63,372 nucleotides of DNA from Polyangiaceae bacterium (GTDB taxonomy: Bacteria > Myxococcota_A > Polyangia > Polyangiales > Polyangiaceae). Where the stretch lies: the NCBI GenBank assembly GCA_023150915.1, contig JAKLKA010000028.1:1-63372 (forward strand), read 5' to 3'. Below the pieces are notes generated by a model. It searched no databases. It saw only the letters and a list, made by a program, of their open reading frames with translations, and was not told the DNA's origin. A program made the translations under genes and the position numbers. Shown piece by piece: positions 1 through 8,380 of this stretch. Positions within the stretch are counted from its first letter, which is position 1. Every line of letters begins with the position of its first letter.

Positions 1-193
1 CGGTGGCGCCCGTGCCGCCGCCGCCCGTGCCGCCGCCGCCCGTGCCCCCGCCGCCCGTGGCGCCCACGCCGCCTCCACCGGTCGCGCCGGCGCCGCCGGT
101 GCCGTAGAACTGGTCGTCGTCCACGAAGGTGTACTCGGGAAAGCCGCAGCTCACCGCGACCACCGCGGCGGCGAGCGCCAGCGAGCCGCGCAC
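1..193 (-). CDS. Gly-rich lipoprotein, N-terminal part only
   Basis: Partial gene running off the left edge. Read from a GTG at 193, five bases past the stop of the upstream gene, the product has a short hydrophobic signal ending in VAVSCGFPEYTF. This looks like a lipobox Cys, so the protein should be an outer-membrane lipoprotein. After VDDDQFYG comes a (TGGGG)n-type Gly/Thr linker that fills the rest of the visible sequence; the functional domain lies outside the window. Close spacing to the PEGA/TPR-like gene suggests one operon. Function unknown. Confidence 0.6.
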   Translation of the reverse strand, partial: MRGSLALAAAVVAVSCGFPEYTFVDDDQFYGTGGAGATGGGGVGATGGGGTGGGGTGGGGTGAT

Positions 194-197
194 CAGA

Positions 198-1220
198 TTA
201 GAACGCGCCGACAAGGTTCACTCCTTTGAGCTCGGGCCCCGGCAGCACATTCAGGTGCACGCGGCCGGTCTTGGGCTTCTCACTGTCGCCACCGCCGGTG
301 AGCAGCATCACCGTCGCGACCCCCAGACCCACCACCCCGACGCCGAGGCCCACGTTGGCCATCAGGGCATAGCGCTTGCCGTCGTCGGAAAGGCTCTGCT
401 TCGACTTGGGGCAACTGCCGTCGGGCCGACACACGTCCTCGAGCTGCTTCTTCGAGTCGTTCATCTTCAGGTAGAAGTAGCCCCCGGCACCGAGCCCCAC
501 CAGCCCGACGCCGCCGATGATCCACGGCAGCGCGCCCTTGCCCTTCTTCTCGACCCGAAGGCCCGGCTTGTCGTCCGGCTTGTCGACCGGCTTGGGCTCG
601 TCGGGGGTCGGCGGCGCCGCCACGAAGCCCTCCGGCGGCACCAGCTCGACCGTCTTGCTCTCGCCCTCGGCCAGCGTGACGGTCTGTTCGAACTCGCGGC
701 CGCCGATCTTGGCCACGATGCGGTGCGGCCCCGGATCGGTCGACACCTCTTTGCCGACCTTCGACTCACCGATCGCCACGCCGTCGAGCTCGATCTTGGC
801 CGACTCGGCCCCCTTGCCGCGGGTGATCACCAGCTTGGGCACCCTGGCTTCGAGCTCGCCGCGCGCTTTGGTGATCTCTTCCAGCTCCTTGGCGTTCTGC
901 TGCTGTGCCTCGTACTCGGCGATGCGGTACTCGCCCAGCGCCTCGTTGAGCCGGCCCAGGTGCTCTTTGCAGCGCCCCATGTGATAGCGCACCGCTGGGG
1001 TGGTCTTGACCTTGCCGACCTCTTCGAACTTGGCGAGCGCGCTGCCCCAGTCGCCGGCCGCCTCGAGCGACAGGCCCTCTTTGAACAGCGTGCGCGCCTT
1101 GGCGAGCTCGGCGGGGCTCTGGGCGTGCGCCCGCGTCGGCGTCAAGAGCGCGGCAGAGAAGCCAAGGGGGGCCGAGAACGATGCCAGCGTGAGCACCGCG
1201 GCCAAGCGTCGGTATCGCAT
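198..1220 (-). CDS. Exported TPR-like / PEGA-like protein with one membrane segment
   Basis: 340 aa from MRYRRLAAVL; an ATG six codons upstream is less likely because the signal peptide (cleavage near AHAQS) follows this Met directly. Residues about 35-110 look like TPR helices (LFKEGLSLEAAGDWGSALAKFEE). Residues 125-190 form a PEGA-like beta domain (KIELDGVAIGES, GPHRIVAKIGGREFEQTVTL). Then come a Pro/Asp/Lys linker, a transmembrane segment (ALPWIIGGVGLVGLGAGGYF) and a second hydrophobic stretch near the C-terminus. Such proteins are common in myxobacteria and probably act at the envelope. No enzyme motif seen. Followed after five bases by a lipoprotein gene. Confidence 0.75.
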   Translation of the reverse strand: MRYRRLAAVLTLASFSAPLGFSAALLTPTRAHAQSPAELAKARTLFKEGLSLEAAGDWGSALAKFEEVGKVKTTPAVRYHMGRCKEHLGRLNEALGEYRIAEYEAQQQNAKELEEITKARGELEARVPKLVITRGKGAESAKIELDGVAIGESKVGKEVSTDPGPHRIVAKIGGREFEQTVTLAEGESKTVELVPPEGFVAAPPTPDEPKPVDKPDDKPGLRVEKKGKGALPWIIGGVGLVGLGAGGYFYLKMNDSKKQLEDVCRPDGSCPKSKQSLSDDGKRYALMANVGLGVGVVGLGVATVMLLTGGGDSEKPKTGRVHLNVLPGPELKGVNLVGAF

Positions 1221-1276
1221 CCCTGGCGAGTCTAGCACTGGTTTCCCCCCCGTCGCGAATCTGCCTCGAGCTTCTG

Positions 1277-2098
1277 CTAGCCGGGCGGCGGTGGGCGCGT
1301 CGACTGCCGCTCGTGGCGCTGCGCCTGCCGCTCGGCCTCGGCGATCAGGCGTGAATACGCGTCGAACCGCTCGGGTACTTCCTTCTTACCGGCCGGCAGC
1401 ATGCCCGGGATGGGCGAAGTCTGACGCGACGGTCCGGTCGCGCCGGTGAACGACGCCACGCTCGAGACGCGGCTGGCCCGATCCACCCTGAAGCCGATCC
1501 GCTCGGCCAGCGCGTCCACCAGCCGGTCCAGGTCCTGTGCGCCGCCGCTGTGCTCGCCCAGGATCGAGAAGTCGAAGCTTCGGGCGTCGATCCGCGCCGA
1601 CCACAGCACGGTCGCGAAGTGCAGGTCGGCCGCCGCGAAACCGTCCAGCTGGGCAGCCGGCGCCAGCTCGACGTTCGCCTCGGGCACCACGGCGCGGAAG
1701 GTCGAGCTCGAGCTCGCGCGGCTGCTTCGCTGCCGCGAACCGACCTGGACCTCGCCCCGGACCAGCGTCAGCACCGCGCGATACGGGATTGGCATCGCCC
1801 GCTCGGAGAGGTGCAAGACCAGCGCGCTCTCGGTCAGCTCGAGGCCGCGCAGCGGCACGAACATCCGGCTCGGATCGGCCGCCACCGCAGGATCGACCAC
1901 GGCCACCCGGAAGCCCCGCGCCCGGATCCGCCCGGCCAGCGCCTCGGCCTGCCCGGCGTCGGCCAGGGCCCGGACCACACCCCAGGCCGACGCCCGAAGC
2001 TTGGTCTTGAGCTCGTACGGCAAGATGCCGGTCAGCTCGGCAAGCCGCCCGTACTCGTCTTCCGATCCCGAAAAAGGGGGCCCGATCAGTACCAACAT
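1277..2098 (-). CDS. Hypothetical cytoplasmic protein
   Basis: 273 aa, no signal peptide or membrane segment. Residues about 15-75 (LAELTGILPYELKTKLRASA ... GFRVAVVDP) read like a small alpha/beta module in which a helix pair precedes a strand carrying V-A-V-V-D. The middle is beta-rich and includes a Ser-rich loop (RSSRASSSS). The C-terminus is polar and Pro-rich. I do not recognise the family. It is divergent from the DUF350 gene, with about 140 bp between the starts, and lies 56 bp upstream of the TPR/PEGA gene on the same strand, so it may head that operon. Confidence 0.6.
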   Translation of the reverse strand: MLVLIGPPFSGSEDEYGRLAELTGILPYELKTKLRASAWGVVRALADAGQAEALAGRIRARGFRVAVVDPAVAADPSRMFVPLRGLELTESALVLHLSERAMPIPYRAVLTLVRGEVQVGSRQRSSRASSSSTFRAVVPEANVELAPAAQLDGFAAADLHFATVLWSARIDARSFDFSILGEHSGGAQDLDRLVDALAERIGFRVDRASRVSSVASFTGATGPSRQTSPIPGMLPAGKKEVPERFDAYSRLIAEAERQAQRHERQSTRPPPPG

Positions 2099-2238
2099 GG
2101 CTTCCGCCGAGCCCGAATCCTACGCCACCCGGCTGCCCGGGCCGAAAAACCGGCCGGGCCCCGGCGTGCTTTTCGCAAAAACCCCCTGAGTTCGTGATAA
2201 ACGACCCGGTCAGGACTCGAGGGAGAGGAACACGCGAC

Positions 2239-2463
2239 ATGGACATCAACTGGGCCCCATTCGTCAAAGCGGTCGTCGCGTCGATCGTCTACTCGCTGAT
2301 CGGCATCGTGATGTTCGGCATCAGCTTCTTGGTCATCAAGCTGGTGACCCCGTTCTCGCTGCGCAAAGAGATCGAAGAGGACCAGAACACCGCGCTCGCG
2401 ATCATGATCGGGTCGGTGATCCTGGGCCTGAGCATCATCATCGCTTCCGCCATCGGCGGCTGA
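2239..2463 (+). CDS. DUF350 family small membrane protein
   Basis: 74 aa starting MDINWAPFVK. The start is set by GGGAGAGGA just upstream; a longer reading from 2194 has no such site. Two transmembrane helices (about 10-33 and 50-72) flank a charged loop (RKEIEEDQNTALA). The repeated N-x-A-x-A/I and G-x-x-I-G-x pattern is typical of DUF350 proteins. Function unknown. DUF350 genes often sit next to spermidine-synthase-like membrane proteins, exactly as here, where the next gene starts 25 bp downstream. Confidence 0.8.
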   Translation: MDINWAPFVKAVVASIVYSLIGIVMFGISFLVIKLVTPFSLRKEIEEDQNTALAIMIGSVILGLSIIIASAIGG

Positions 2464-2488
2464 GCGAAGGGCTGCGCGAGTCGTCCCG

Positions 2489-4075
2489 ATGACGGACGGG
2501 GACGACTCTGCCGATCCGAAGCCCAGCGGGTGGCCCGATCCGGCGCGGCGCGCCGAGCGGCGGCCGCCAGCAACCTTGCTGCTCAGCATGGTGCTGGTCA
2601 TCGCCACCGCGGGGTTGGTCTACGAGCTGGTGATGGCCGCGGTCGCGAGCTACGTGCTCGGCGACTCGGTCACCCAGTTCTCCACCGTGATCGGCGTGTA
2701 CCTGTCGGCCATGGGCCTGGGCGCATGGCTCTCGCGCTTCGCCGAGCGCCGCTTGTCGCTGCTGTTCGTCGACATCGAGCTGGCGACCGCGCTGATCGGC
2801 GGGCTGTGCGCGCCGGGGTTGTTCCTGGCATTCAGCTACACCAACGCGTTCCGCTTGGTCTTGTACGCGACCGTGGTCGCAGTGGGGGTGCTGGTCGGCC
2901 TCGAGCTGCCGCTGCTCATGCGGATCTTGCGGCGCGAGCTGGAGTTCAAAGAGCTGATCGCGCGGGCCCTCACCTTCGACTATGCCGGGGCCCTGGTGGG
3001 GTCCCTGGCGTTCTCGCTGTTCCTGGTGCCGCGCCTGGGCCTGGTCCACACCTCGCTGGTTTCGGGCGTGCTCAACGCCGCGGTGGGACTGCTCTCGACC
3101 TATGTGCTGGCTCCCGAGACCGACCACGAGCGTCGCGGCATGGCCGGCGCCCGGCTGCGCGCGGTGTTCGTGCTGGTGGTGCTCGGGCTGGCGCTGTTCG
3201 AGGGCAAGCGGCTGACGTCGCTGGCCGAAGCCCAGAGCTTCGGCGGCCCGGTGATCTTCGCGACCAGCTCGCCGTACCAGCGCATCGTGCTCTCCGAGCG
3301 CGGCGCGGGCTTCGCGCTTCACCTGAACGGCAACCTGCAGTTTTCCAGCCGCGACGAACACCGTTACCACGAGGCGCTGGTCCACCCGGTCATGGCCGCG
3401 GTAGCAGCCCCCCGAAGTGTGCTGATCGGTGGCGGCGGCGACGGGCTCGCGGTGCGCGAGGTGCTGCGCTGGCCCCAGGTCGAGCGCGTGGTGCTGGTCG
3501 ATCTCGATCGCGCGGTCACCGATCTGGCCCGCACGCACCCGCGGCTGGTGGCCCTCAATCGCGGGTCGCTCTCTGATCCCAAGGTGCAGGTCGTCAACGC
3601 CGACGCCATGAGTTACATCGCCGAGAGCCGCGAGCTGTTCGACGCGGTTCTGCTCGACTTCCCCGATCCGAGCAATTTCTCGGTCGGAAAGCTGTACAGC
3701 ACCGAGCTCTACCGCCGGGTCCGCGCGCGGCTCGCTCCGGGCGGGCGGGTGGCGGTGCAGTCCACCTCACCGCTGCTCGCACGCCGCTCGTTCTGGTGCG
3801 TGGTCGGCACGCTGCGGGCGGCCGGGTTCGACGTGCTGCCTTACCGGGTGTTCGTGCCCAGCTTCGCCGATTGGGGCTTCGTGCTCGCCGGGCTCGAGCC
3901 GGTCGCTCCCCCCACCCGCCTGCCCCCCGGCGCGCTGGCGTATCTGGACCCGAGCACGCTGGCACATTTGTTCCAGCTTCCCGCCGACGTGAGCGAGCTG
4001 CCCGTCGAGCCCAACCGGCTGAACAACCAGGCGCTGGTCTCCTACTACCTGAAAGAGTGGAGCCGCTGGGAGTGA
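2489..4075 (+). CDS. Membrane-fused spermidine-synthase-like protein
   Basis: 528 aa. Residues about 28-225 are a polytopic membrane domain with around seven helices (LLLSMVLVIATAGLVYELVM onward). Residues about 240-480 are a Rossmann aminopropyltransferase/methyltransferase fold: the SAM/dcSAM glycine loop IGGGGDGLAVREVL, the acidic ribose-binding end VVLVDLDRAV, and LDFPDPSN with the following KLYSTELYRR, which is the polyamine-synthase active-site region. Soluble SpeE is about 290 aa, so the N-terminal half is an added membrane module. Likely role: synthesis of spermidine or another polyamine, or of a membrane-linked product. It probably forms a two-gene operon with DUF350. Confidence 0.85.
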   Translation: MTDGDDSADPKPSGWPDPARRAERRPPATLLLSMVLVIATAGLVYELVMAAVASYVLGDSVTQFSTVIGVYLSAMGLGAWLSRFAERRLSLLFVDIELATALIGGLCAPGLFLAFSYTNAFRLVLYATVVAVGVLVGLELPLLMRILRRELEFKELIARALTFDYAGALVGSLAFSLFLVPRLGLVHTSLVSGVLNAAVGLLSTYVLAPETDHERRGMAGARLRAVFVLVVLGLALFEGKRLTSLAEAQSFGGPVIFATSSPYQRIVLSERGAGFALHLNGNLQFSSRDEHRYHEALVHPVMAAVAAPRSVLIGGGGDGLAVREVLRWPQVERVVLVDLDRAVTDLARTHPRLVALNRGSLSDPKVQVVNADAMSYIAESRELFDAVLLDFPDPSNFSVGKLYSTELYRRVRARLAPGGRVAVQSTSPLLARRSFWCVVGTLRAAGFDVLPYRVFVPSFADWGFVLAGLEPVAPPTRLPPGALAYLDPSTLAHLFQLPADVSELPVEPNRLNNQALVSYYLKEWSRWE

Positions 4076-4198
4076 GCTCCGCCCGCAAACCCTTCGCGCG
4101 GCCGCCTTCCAGCAGGCAAGCTTTGCAGGCGCCCCCCCCGGCCGCGGCCAGATCTCCGCGAAACCCGTCATGGAACGCCGGGTGCTTCCCCGCCCGGC

Positions 4199-4396
4199 AT
4201 GCTCGCTCGCGTACTCTTGGTGGAACACGAGCTCCGCTACGGCGTGGCTCAGACCGCGGACGGCCGGACCGTGCGCTTCCACGAGAGCGCAGTCCACGGC
4301 GGGCTCGCCACGCTCACGCCCGGGGACGAGGTTCGGATCACCCAGCGCGCCGTCCAGCTGATCGTCCGGCGGACGGGCCGACGCACCGCGGCGTAG
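4199..4396 (+). CDS. Small cold-shock-domain-like protein
   Basis: 65 aa. The pattern RYGVAQTADGRTVRFHESAV ... LTPGDEVRI resembles the second half of a cold-shock domain (G-x-G-x-I ... DGRDVFVHxSAI ... LxEGxxVxF), but the RNP1 aromatics are mostly missing, so RNA binding is doubtful. No clear Shine-Dalgarno site. It sits between the spermidine-synthase-like gene and the acyl-CoA synthetase, 22 bp before the latter. The gene itself is plausible rather than certain; codon use matches the surrounding genes. Confidence 0.45.
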   Translation: MLARVLLVEHELRYGVAQTADGRTVRFHESAVHGGLATLTPGDEVRITQRAVQLIVRRTGRRTAA

Positions 4397-4418
4397 CCAT
4401 GCTAGATCCGCGGCCGAG

Positions 4419-6080
4419 ATGACCCTCGAGACGCAGCTCGACTACGCGCAGCACTGGGAAAAAGATCGCCCGAACGACGTCTGGTTCACCCAGCCGCTGG
4501 GCGGGGGCAAGCTCCGCGAGCTCACCTTCGAGCAGGCCCTGGACGAGGTGCGGCGCATGGCCGCGCACCTGGTCGGCCTGGGGCTGCCCGAGAAGTCGAA
4601 CATCGCGCTGTTCTCCAAGAACACCGCCTGGTGGATCCTCGCAGACCTGGCGATCTGGATGGCGGGGCACACCTCCGTCCCGCTCTATCCGACGCTCACC
4701 GCCGAGACCATCCGCCAGATCTTGGAGCACAGCGAAGCCAAGCTGATCTTCATCGGCAAGCTCGACGGCTTCCCGGCGATGGAGCCGGGCATCCCCCAGG
4801 GCCTGCCGCGCATCTCCCTGCCGCTCAGCCCGAAGCTCGACGCTCCGACCTGGGACTCGATCATCGCGAGCTCGGCGCCGCTCGCCGGAGAGGTCCGCCG
4901 GCCGAAGACCGACCTGGCCACCATCATCTACACCTCGGGCAGCACCGGCGTGCCGAAGGGCGTGATGCACAGCTTCCAGACGATGATGTCGCCCGGCGAG
5001 CGCTTCACCGAGTACTTCGGCTTGCGAACCAGTGATCGGATGCTGTCGTACCTGCCGCTGGCCCACGCCTTCGAGCGCTACGTGGTCGAGACCGGCACCA
5101 TCGGCAAGGGCTTCCACGTGTTCTTCGCCGAGAGCCTGGACACCTTCGTCGAGGACATCAAGCGCGCGCGGCCCACGCTGTTCGTCAGCGTGCCTCGCCT
5201 GTGGCAGAAGTTCCAGCTGGGGGTGTTCTCGAAGATGCCCGAGCGCAAGCTCGGCACCCTGCTGAAGATCCCGATCGTGAGCGGCATCATCAAGAAGAAG
5301 GTGCTCTCGGGCCTGGGCTTCGACCAGGTGCGCATCGCGGGCAGCGGCTCGGCGCCCATCCCGGCCGAGCTCATCGCGTGGTACCGCTCGCTGGGCCTCG
5401 AGCTGCTCGAGGGCTACGGCATGAGCGAGAACTTCAGCTACTCGCACATGACCCTGCCGGGGGACGTGCGGGTGGGCTACGTGGGCAAGGCCTGCGACGG
5501 CGTCGAGTGCAAGCTCAGTCCCGAGGGCGAGGTTCTGGTCAAGAGCCCGGGCACCATGCTGGGCTATTACAAGGCTCCCGAGCTGACCGCCGAGATGTTC
5601 ACGGAAGACGGCTTCCTCAAGACCGGTGATCGGGGTGAGCTCGACGCCGACGGGCGCTTGAAGATCACCGGCCGAGTGAAGGAGCTGTTCAAGACCAGCA
5701 AGGGCAAGTACGTCGCGCCCGCGCCCATCGAGAACAAGCTCTTGCTCCACTCCGACGTGGAGCAGGCGCTGGTCACCGGCAATGGCTTCCCTCAGCCCTA
5801 CGGGATGGTGGTGCTCAGCGAGCAGGCGCGCAAGCGCGCCAGCAACGCAGCCGATAGGCAGCAGCTCACCAGCACACTCGAGAGCCACCTGGGCGAGGTC
5901 AACGCGACCCTGGACCAGCACGAGCAGCTCGATCTGTTGGTGGTGCTGAGCGACGAGTGGACCATCGAAAACGGCCTGCTCACGCCCACCATGAAGCTCA
6001 AGCGCAGCGCCATCGAGACGAAGTACGGCGAGCGCGCGCCGAGCTGGTACGAGGAAAAGAAGGCCGTGGTCTGGGCCTGA
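4419..6080 (+). CDS. Long-chain acyl-CoA synthetase (AMP-forming)
   Basis: 553 aa, ANL superfamily. The P-loop-like A3 motif is IIYTSGSTGVPKGV (about 170-183). The AMP-binding motif is LEGYGMSEN (about 330). The hinge and adenylate motifs are FLKTGDRGELDADGRLKITG (about 405-425), followed by KELFKTSKGKYVAP with the catalytic Lys region. It should activate fatty acids with ATP and CoA for lipid synthesis or beta-oxidation. Closest in style to bacterial FadD15-type/eukaryotic ACSL long-chain enzymes. It ends base-to-base with the convergent kinase gene. Confidence 0.9.
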   Translation: MTLETQLDYAQHWEKDRPNDVWFTQPLGGGKLRELTFEQALDEVRRMAAHLVGLGLPEKSNIALFSKNTAWWILADLAIWMAGHTSVPLYPTLTAETIRQILEHSEAKLIFIGKLDGFPAMEPGIPQGLPRISLPLSPKLDAPTWDSIIASSAPLAGEVRRPKTDLATIIYTSGSTGVPKGVMHSFQTMMSPGERFTEYFGLRTSDRMLSYLPLAHAFERYVVETGTIGKGFHVFFAESLDTFVEDIKRARPTLFVSVPRLWQKFQLGVFSKMPERKLGTLLKIPIVSGIIKKKVLSGLGFDQVRIAGSGSAPIPAELIAWYRSLGLELLEGYGMSENFSYSHMTLPGDVRVGYVGKACDGVECKLSPEGEVLVKSPGTMLGYYKAPELTAEMFTEDGFLKTGDRGELDADGRLKITGRVKELFKTSKGKYVAPAPIENKLLLHSDVEQALVTGNGFPQPYGMVVLSEQARKRASNAADRQQLTSTLESHLGEVNATLDQHEQLDLLVVLSDEWTIENGLLTPTMKLKRSAIETKYGERAPSWYEEKKAVVWA

Positions 6081-7739
6081 TCAGAACCCGGGGTCGGTGA
6101 CCGGCGGCGGAACGAAGCCCGTGCCCTTCTTGGGATCGGGCTTCTTTTCCTTCGGATCCTTCTCCTTCGGATCCTTCTCCTTCGGATCCTTCTCCTTCGG
6201 ATCCTTCTCCTTCGGATCCTTCTCCAGCGGCTTGCCCGTGCCCTGCTTGGCCGCAGCCTTCTCCACCGCCAGCTGGCTCAGGTCGATGGCTCCGGACTCT
6301 TCCGGCTTCTGACCGGCGCTGGCGGGTTTGGGCCCGTCGGGCGCAGCCGAGACCGGCGGCGGAACGACCGGCGGCGCGGCGGCGGCGACGCCAGCGTCGC
6401 TCTTCAGCGTGCGCGTGAGCACGAGCGCGCCGCCCACCAACATCCCGGCAACCACCAGGCCGCCCACCACCCAGACGGCGCCGCCCTTCTTCTTCTGCGC
6501 CGGCGGATCCGCCGGCACCTGGGTCCCAAAGGGCGTCTCGGGCGCGCTCATGGCGCTGGAGGTGAACTCGGGCACGCTGGGCCGTGCGAACGCGCCGCTG
6601 TGCGGGGTGGGGCCGGTGATGCCGGTGACCGACTGCCGCGGGTTGTCGGGGCTGGAAGGCGCGCCGAACGGCAGCGGTGCGACCCGCGTACCCAGCTCGG
6701 GCATGCGACCGGGGTTGGTGTTGCCGTCGGACGACGCCGCGCGCTCGTCGGCGACGCGGACCGCTTCTTTGAGCGCGGCTCGGCGTTCGTTCCCGCGGTC
6801 ACCGAGCATCGCGGTCACGAACTTGCCGACGTCCTCCGTGCGCACCCGCGACACGGTGGGCGGGAACACGCGGTCGAGCGCCGCCTCGAGCTCGGCCGTG
6901 CTCTGGAAGCGTTTGTCGGGATCGCGATCGAGGGCCTTGAGCACCACCGCCTCGAGGGGCTTCGGGTACTCCTTGTCGTAGGCGCGGGGCGGGATGATCG
7001 GCCGGTCAGAAACGATGTTCTGAAGCGTGATCATGTCGTTTTCGCCGCGGAACGGGTGTTTACCGGTGGTCAGCTGGTAGAGGATGATGCCCAGCGCGAA
7101 GATGTCGGTCCGGCGATCGATCTCTTTGCCCAGCGCCTGCTCGGGCGACATGTACGGCGGCTTGCCTTTGATCTGACCCGAGTTGGTGTGCTCGACCGTG
7201 CGACCGGCGGCCTTGGCCACGCCGAAGTCGACGATCTTCACCACGCCGTCGAAGGTGATCAGGATGTTCTGAGGCGAGATGTCCCGATGCACCAGACCGA
7301 TCGGACTGCCCGACTCGTCTTTCAGCTCGTGTGCCGCGTGTAGCCCCGCCGCGGTGTCTTGCACGATCTTCACGGCGATGGGCCGGGGCACGCCGTCGCG
7401 CTTGGCGGCGATGCGTCGGATCGACGAGAGCGGCTCACCATCGACCCACTCCATCACCAGATAGAGGAGGTCGTCTTGCTCACCCAGGTCGAGGATCTCG
7501 ACCACGTTCGGGTGCCGGATGCGCGACGCGAGCTGCGCCTCGTCGAGGAACATCTGCTCGAAGTGCGGGTTGTCGCTGATGGTCGGCAGCATCGTCTTGA
7601 CGGCGACCGTCTTGGTGAAACCGCGCGTGCCCTTCAGCCGCGCAGCCCACACCGCCGCCATGCCGCCCTGTGCGATCGGCACCAGGAACTCGTACCGGCC
7701 CACCGTCTGACCGGGCTGGATTTCCCCGAGCGTCCTCAT
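6081..7739 (-). CDS. Ser/Thr protein kinase, membrane-anchored, KEKDP-repeat tail
   Basis: 552 aa from MRTLGEIQPGQ; an upstream extension to 7871 is low-complexity Arg/Ala and unlikely. The kinase domain spans about 12-280: glycine loop PIAQGGMAAVW, ATP-binding Lys in AVKTML, catalytic loop HRDISPQN, DFGVAK and the MSPEQ activation segment. A Pro-rich linker follows, then one transmembrane helix (VWVVGGLVVAGMLVGGALVL, about 390-410). The C-terminal outside part ends in five DNA-perfect KEKDP repeats and lacks recognisable sensor domains. Such kinases signal by phosphorylation of cytoplasmic partners in myxobacteria; substrate unknown. Confidence 0.92.
   Translation of the reverse strand: MRTLGEIQPGQTVGRYEFLVPIAQGGMAAVWAARLKGTRGFTKTVAVKTMLPTISDNPHFEQMFLDEAQLASRIRHPNVVEILDLGEQDDLLYLVMEWVDGEPLSSIRRIAAKRDGVPRPIAVKIVQDTAAGLHAAHELKDESGSPIGLVHRDISPQNILITFDGVVKIVDFGVAKAAGRTVEHTNSGQIKGKPPYMSPEQALGKEIDRRTDIFALGIILYQLTTGKHPFRGENDMITLQNIVSDRPIIPPRAYDKEYPKPLEAVVLKALDRDPDKRFQSTAELEAALDRVFPPTVSRVRTEDVGKFVTAMLGDRGNERRAALKEAVRVADERAASSDGNTNPGRMPELGTRVAPLPFGAPSSPDNPRQSVTGITGPTPHSGAFARPSVPEFTSSAMSAPETPFGTQVPADPPAQKKKGGAVWVVGGLVVAGMLVGGALVLTRTLKSDAGVAAAAPPVVPPPVSAAPDGPKPASAGQKPEESGAIDLSQLAVEKAAAKQGTGKPLEKDPKEKDPKEKDPKEKDPKEKDPKEKKPDPKKGTGFVPPPVTDPGF
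6151..6225. repeat. 15-bp tandem repeat, five perfect copies
   Basis: The unit ttcggatccttctcc occurs five times without a mismatch inside the kinase gene and encodes the KEKDP repeats near its C-terminus. Perfect identity at synonymous positions suggests recent expansion, so copy number may vary between strains. Confidence 0.95.
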
Positions 7740-8380
7740 TCGGTGCTGCTTTGTGTGGCAGGAGCGTGGCAGACGGACCGGCGTCGCACAAGGAGTACTG
7801 AACAGGGGGCGCACGAGGCGAGCGGCGGCGGCTCCCCAGACCGCGGCTGCCCTGCTCCGTTCCCCCGCCATCCGCCCTTAGACCCCTCTCGAAGCGGCCC
7901 TTGCGCCCCATCCGCTGGGGGCTACCTGGGGGCGCCCTGTGGGGGTGCCCTGCACAACCCGGGAGTATCTTGTGTTCAGGCTGCCGAAAGTTCAGTGCCT
8001 TCGCTCGCTTATCGATATTCGCCCAATCTGTCGTGGTTTTTTCTTGCCCCACCCCAAGAGGTTGGGGTAACAAGACCCTCCACCCGCCGCGATAGCTGTT
8101 CGTCGGTGCAGTCGGTCGGACCAACCATCCCCGACACGACCCCGAACGCACGTTCAGTCGAACGAGTCCGAGCGCCGCGGGATTTTTCTTTTTGCTGGCT
8201 TGAAGGGTGACGGGGCGCAGGCCTCGCCATCGGCAGACGAACGAAGAGCTTGGACAACCGGGGGTCCCGACGCCCTCTCCTCACCCGAGGCGAGTGGCGG
8301 CTTGGGGTCTTTTTGGCTGCCCGCGGACCGGTGCCGCGCGCAGGTGAAGGCAGAGCATGCCGCAGGTGAAGGAGAGAGGG
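7740..8380. promoter_or_regulatory. 641-bp gap: divergent promoter region and nrdJ leader
   Basis: Intergenic region between the kinase start (minus strand) and nrdJ (plus strand). I find no convincing gene: a 64-codon frame at 7901-8095 lacks a ribosome site and a family. I looked for a cobalamin riboswitch (the usual control of B12-dependent enzymes) and for NrdR boxes and could not identify either. The one clear structure is the hairpin at 8043-8074. The region must hold promoters for both genes, but no -35/-10 pair stands out. Confidence 0.4.
8043..8074 (+). promoter_or_regulatory. Hairpin in nrdJ leader
   Basis: ACCCCAA-GAGG-TTGGGGT is a perfect 7-bp stem with a four-base loop (8051-8068). 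It is flanked by an outer CTTG...CAAG pairing (8043-8046 and 8071-8074). A T-run precedes it and none follows, so it is not a normal intrinsic terminator on either strand. It lies about 310 bp upstream of nrdJ and could be a leader element or a dyad operator. Confidence 0.35.

Noticed and set aside
7901-8095. 64-codon plus-strand frame upstream of nrdJ
   Set aside because: No ribosome site, no family, odd composition; more likely leader DNA.
8100-8380. Cobalamin riboswitch before nrdJ
   Set aside because: The conserved B12-box sequence and core could not be found by eye; left as a search to run.
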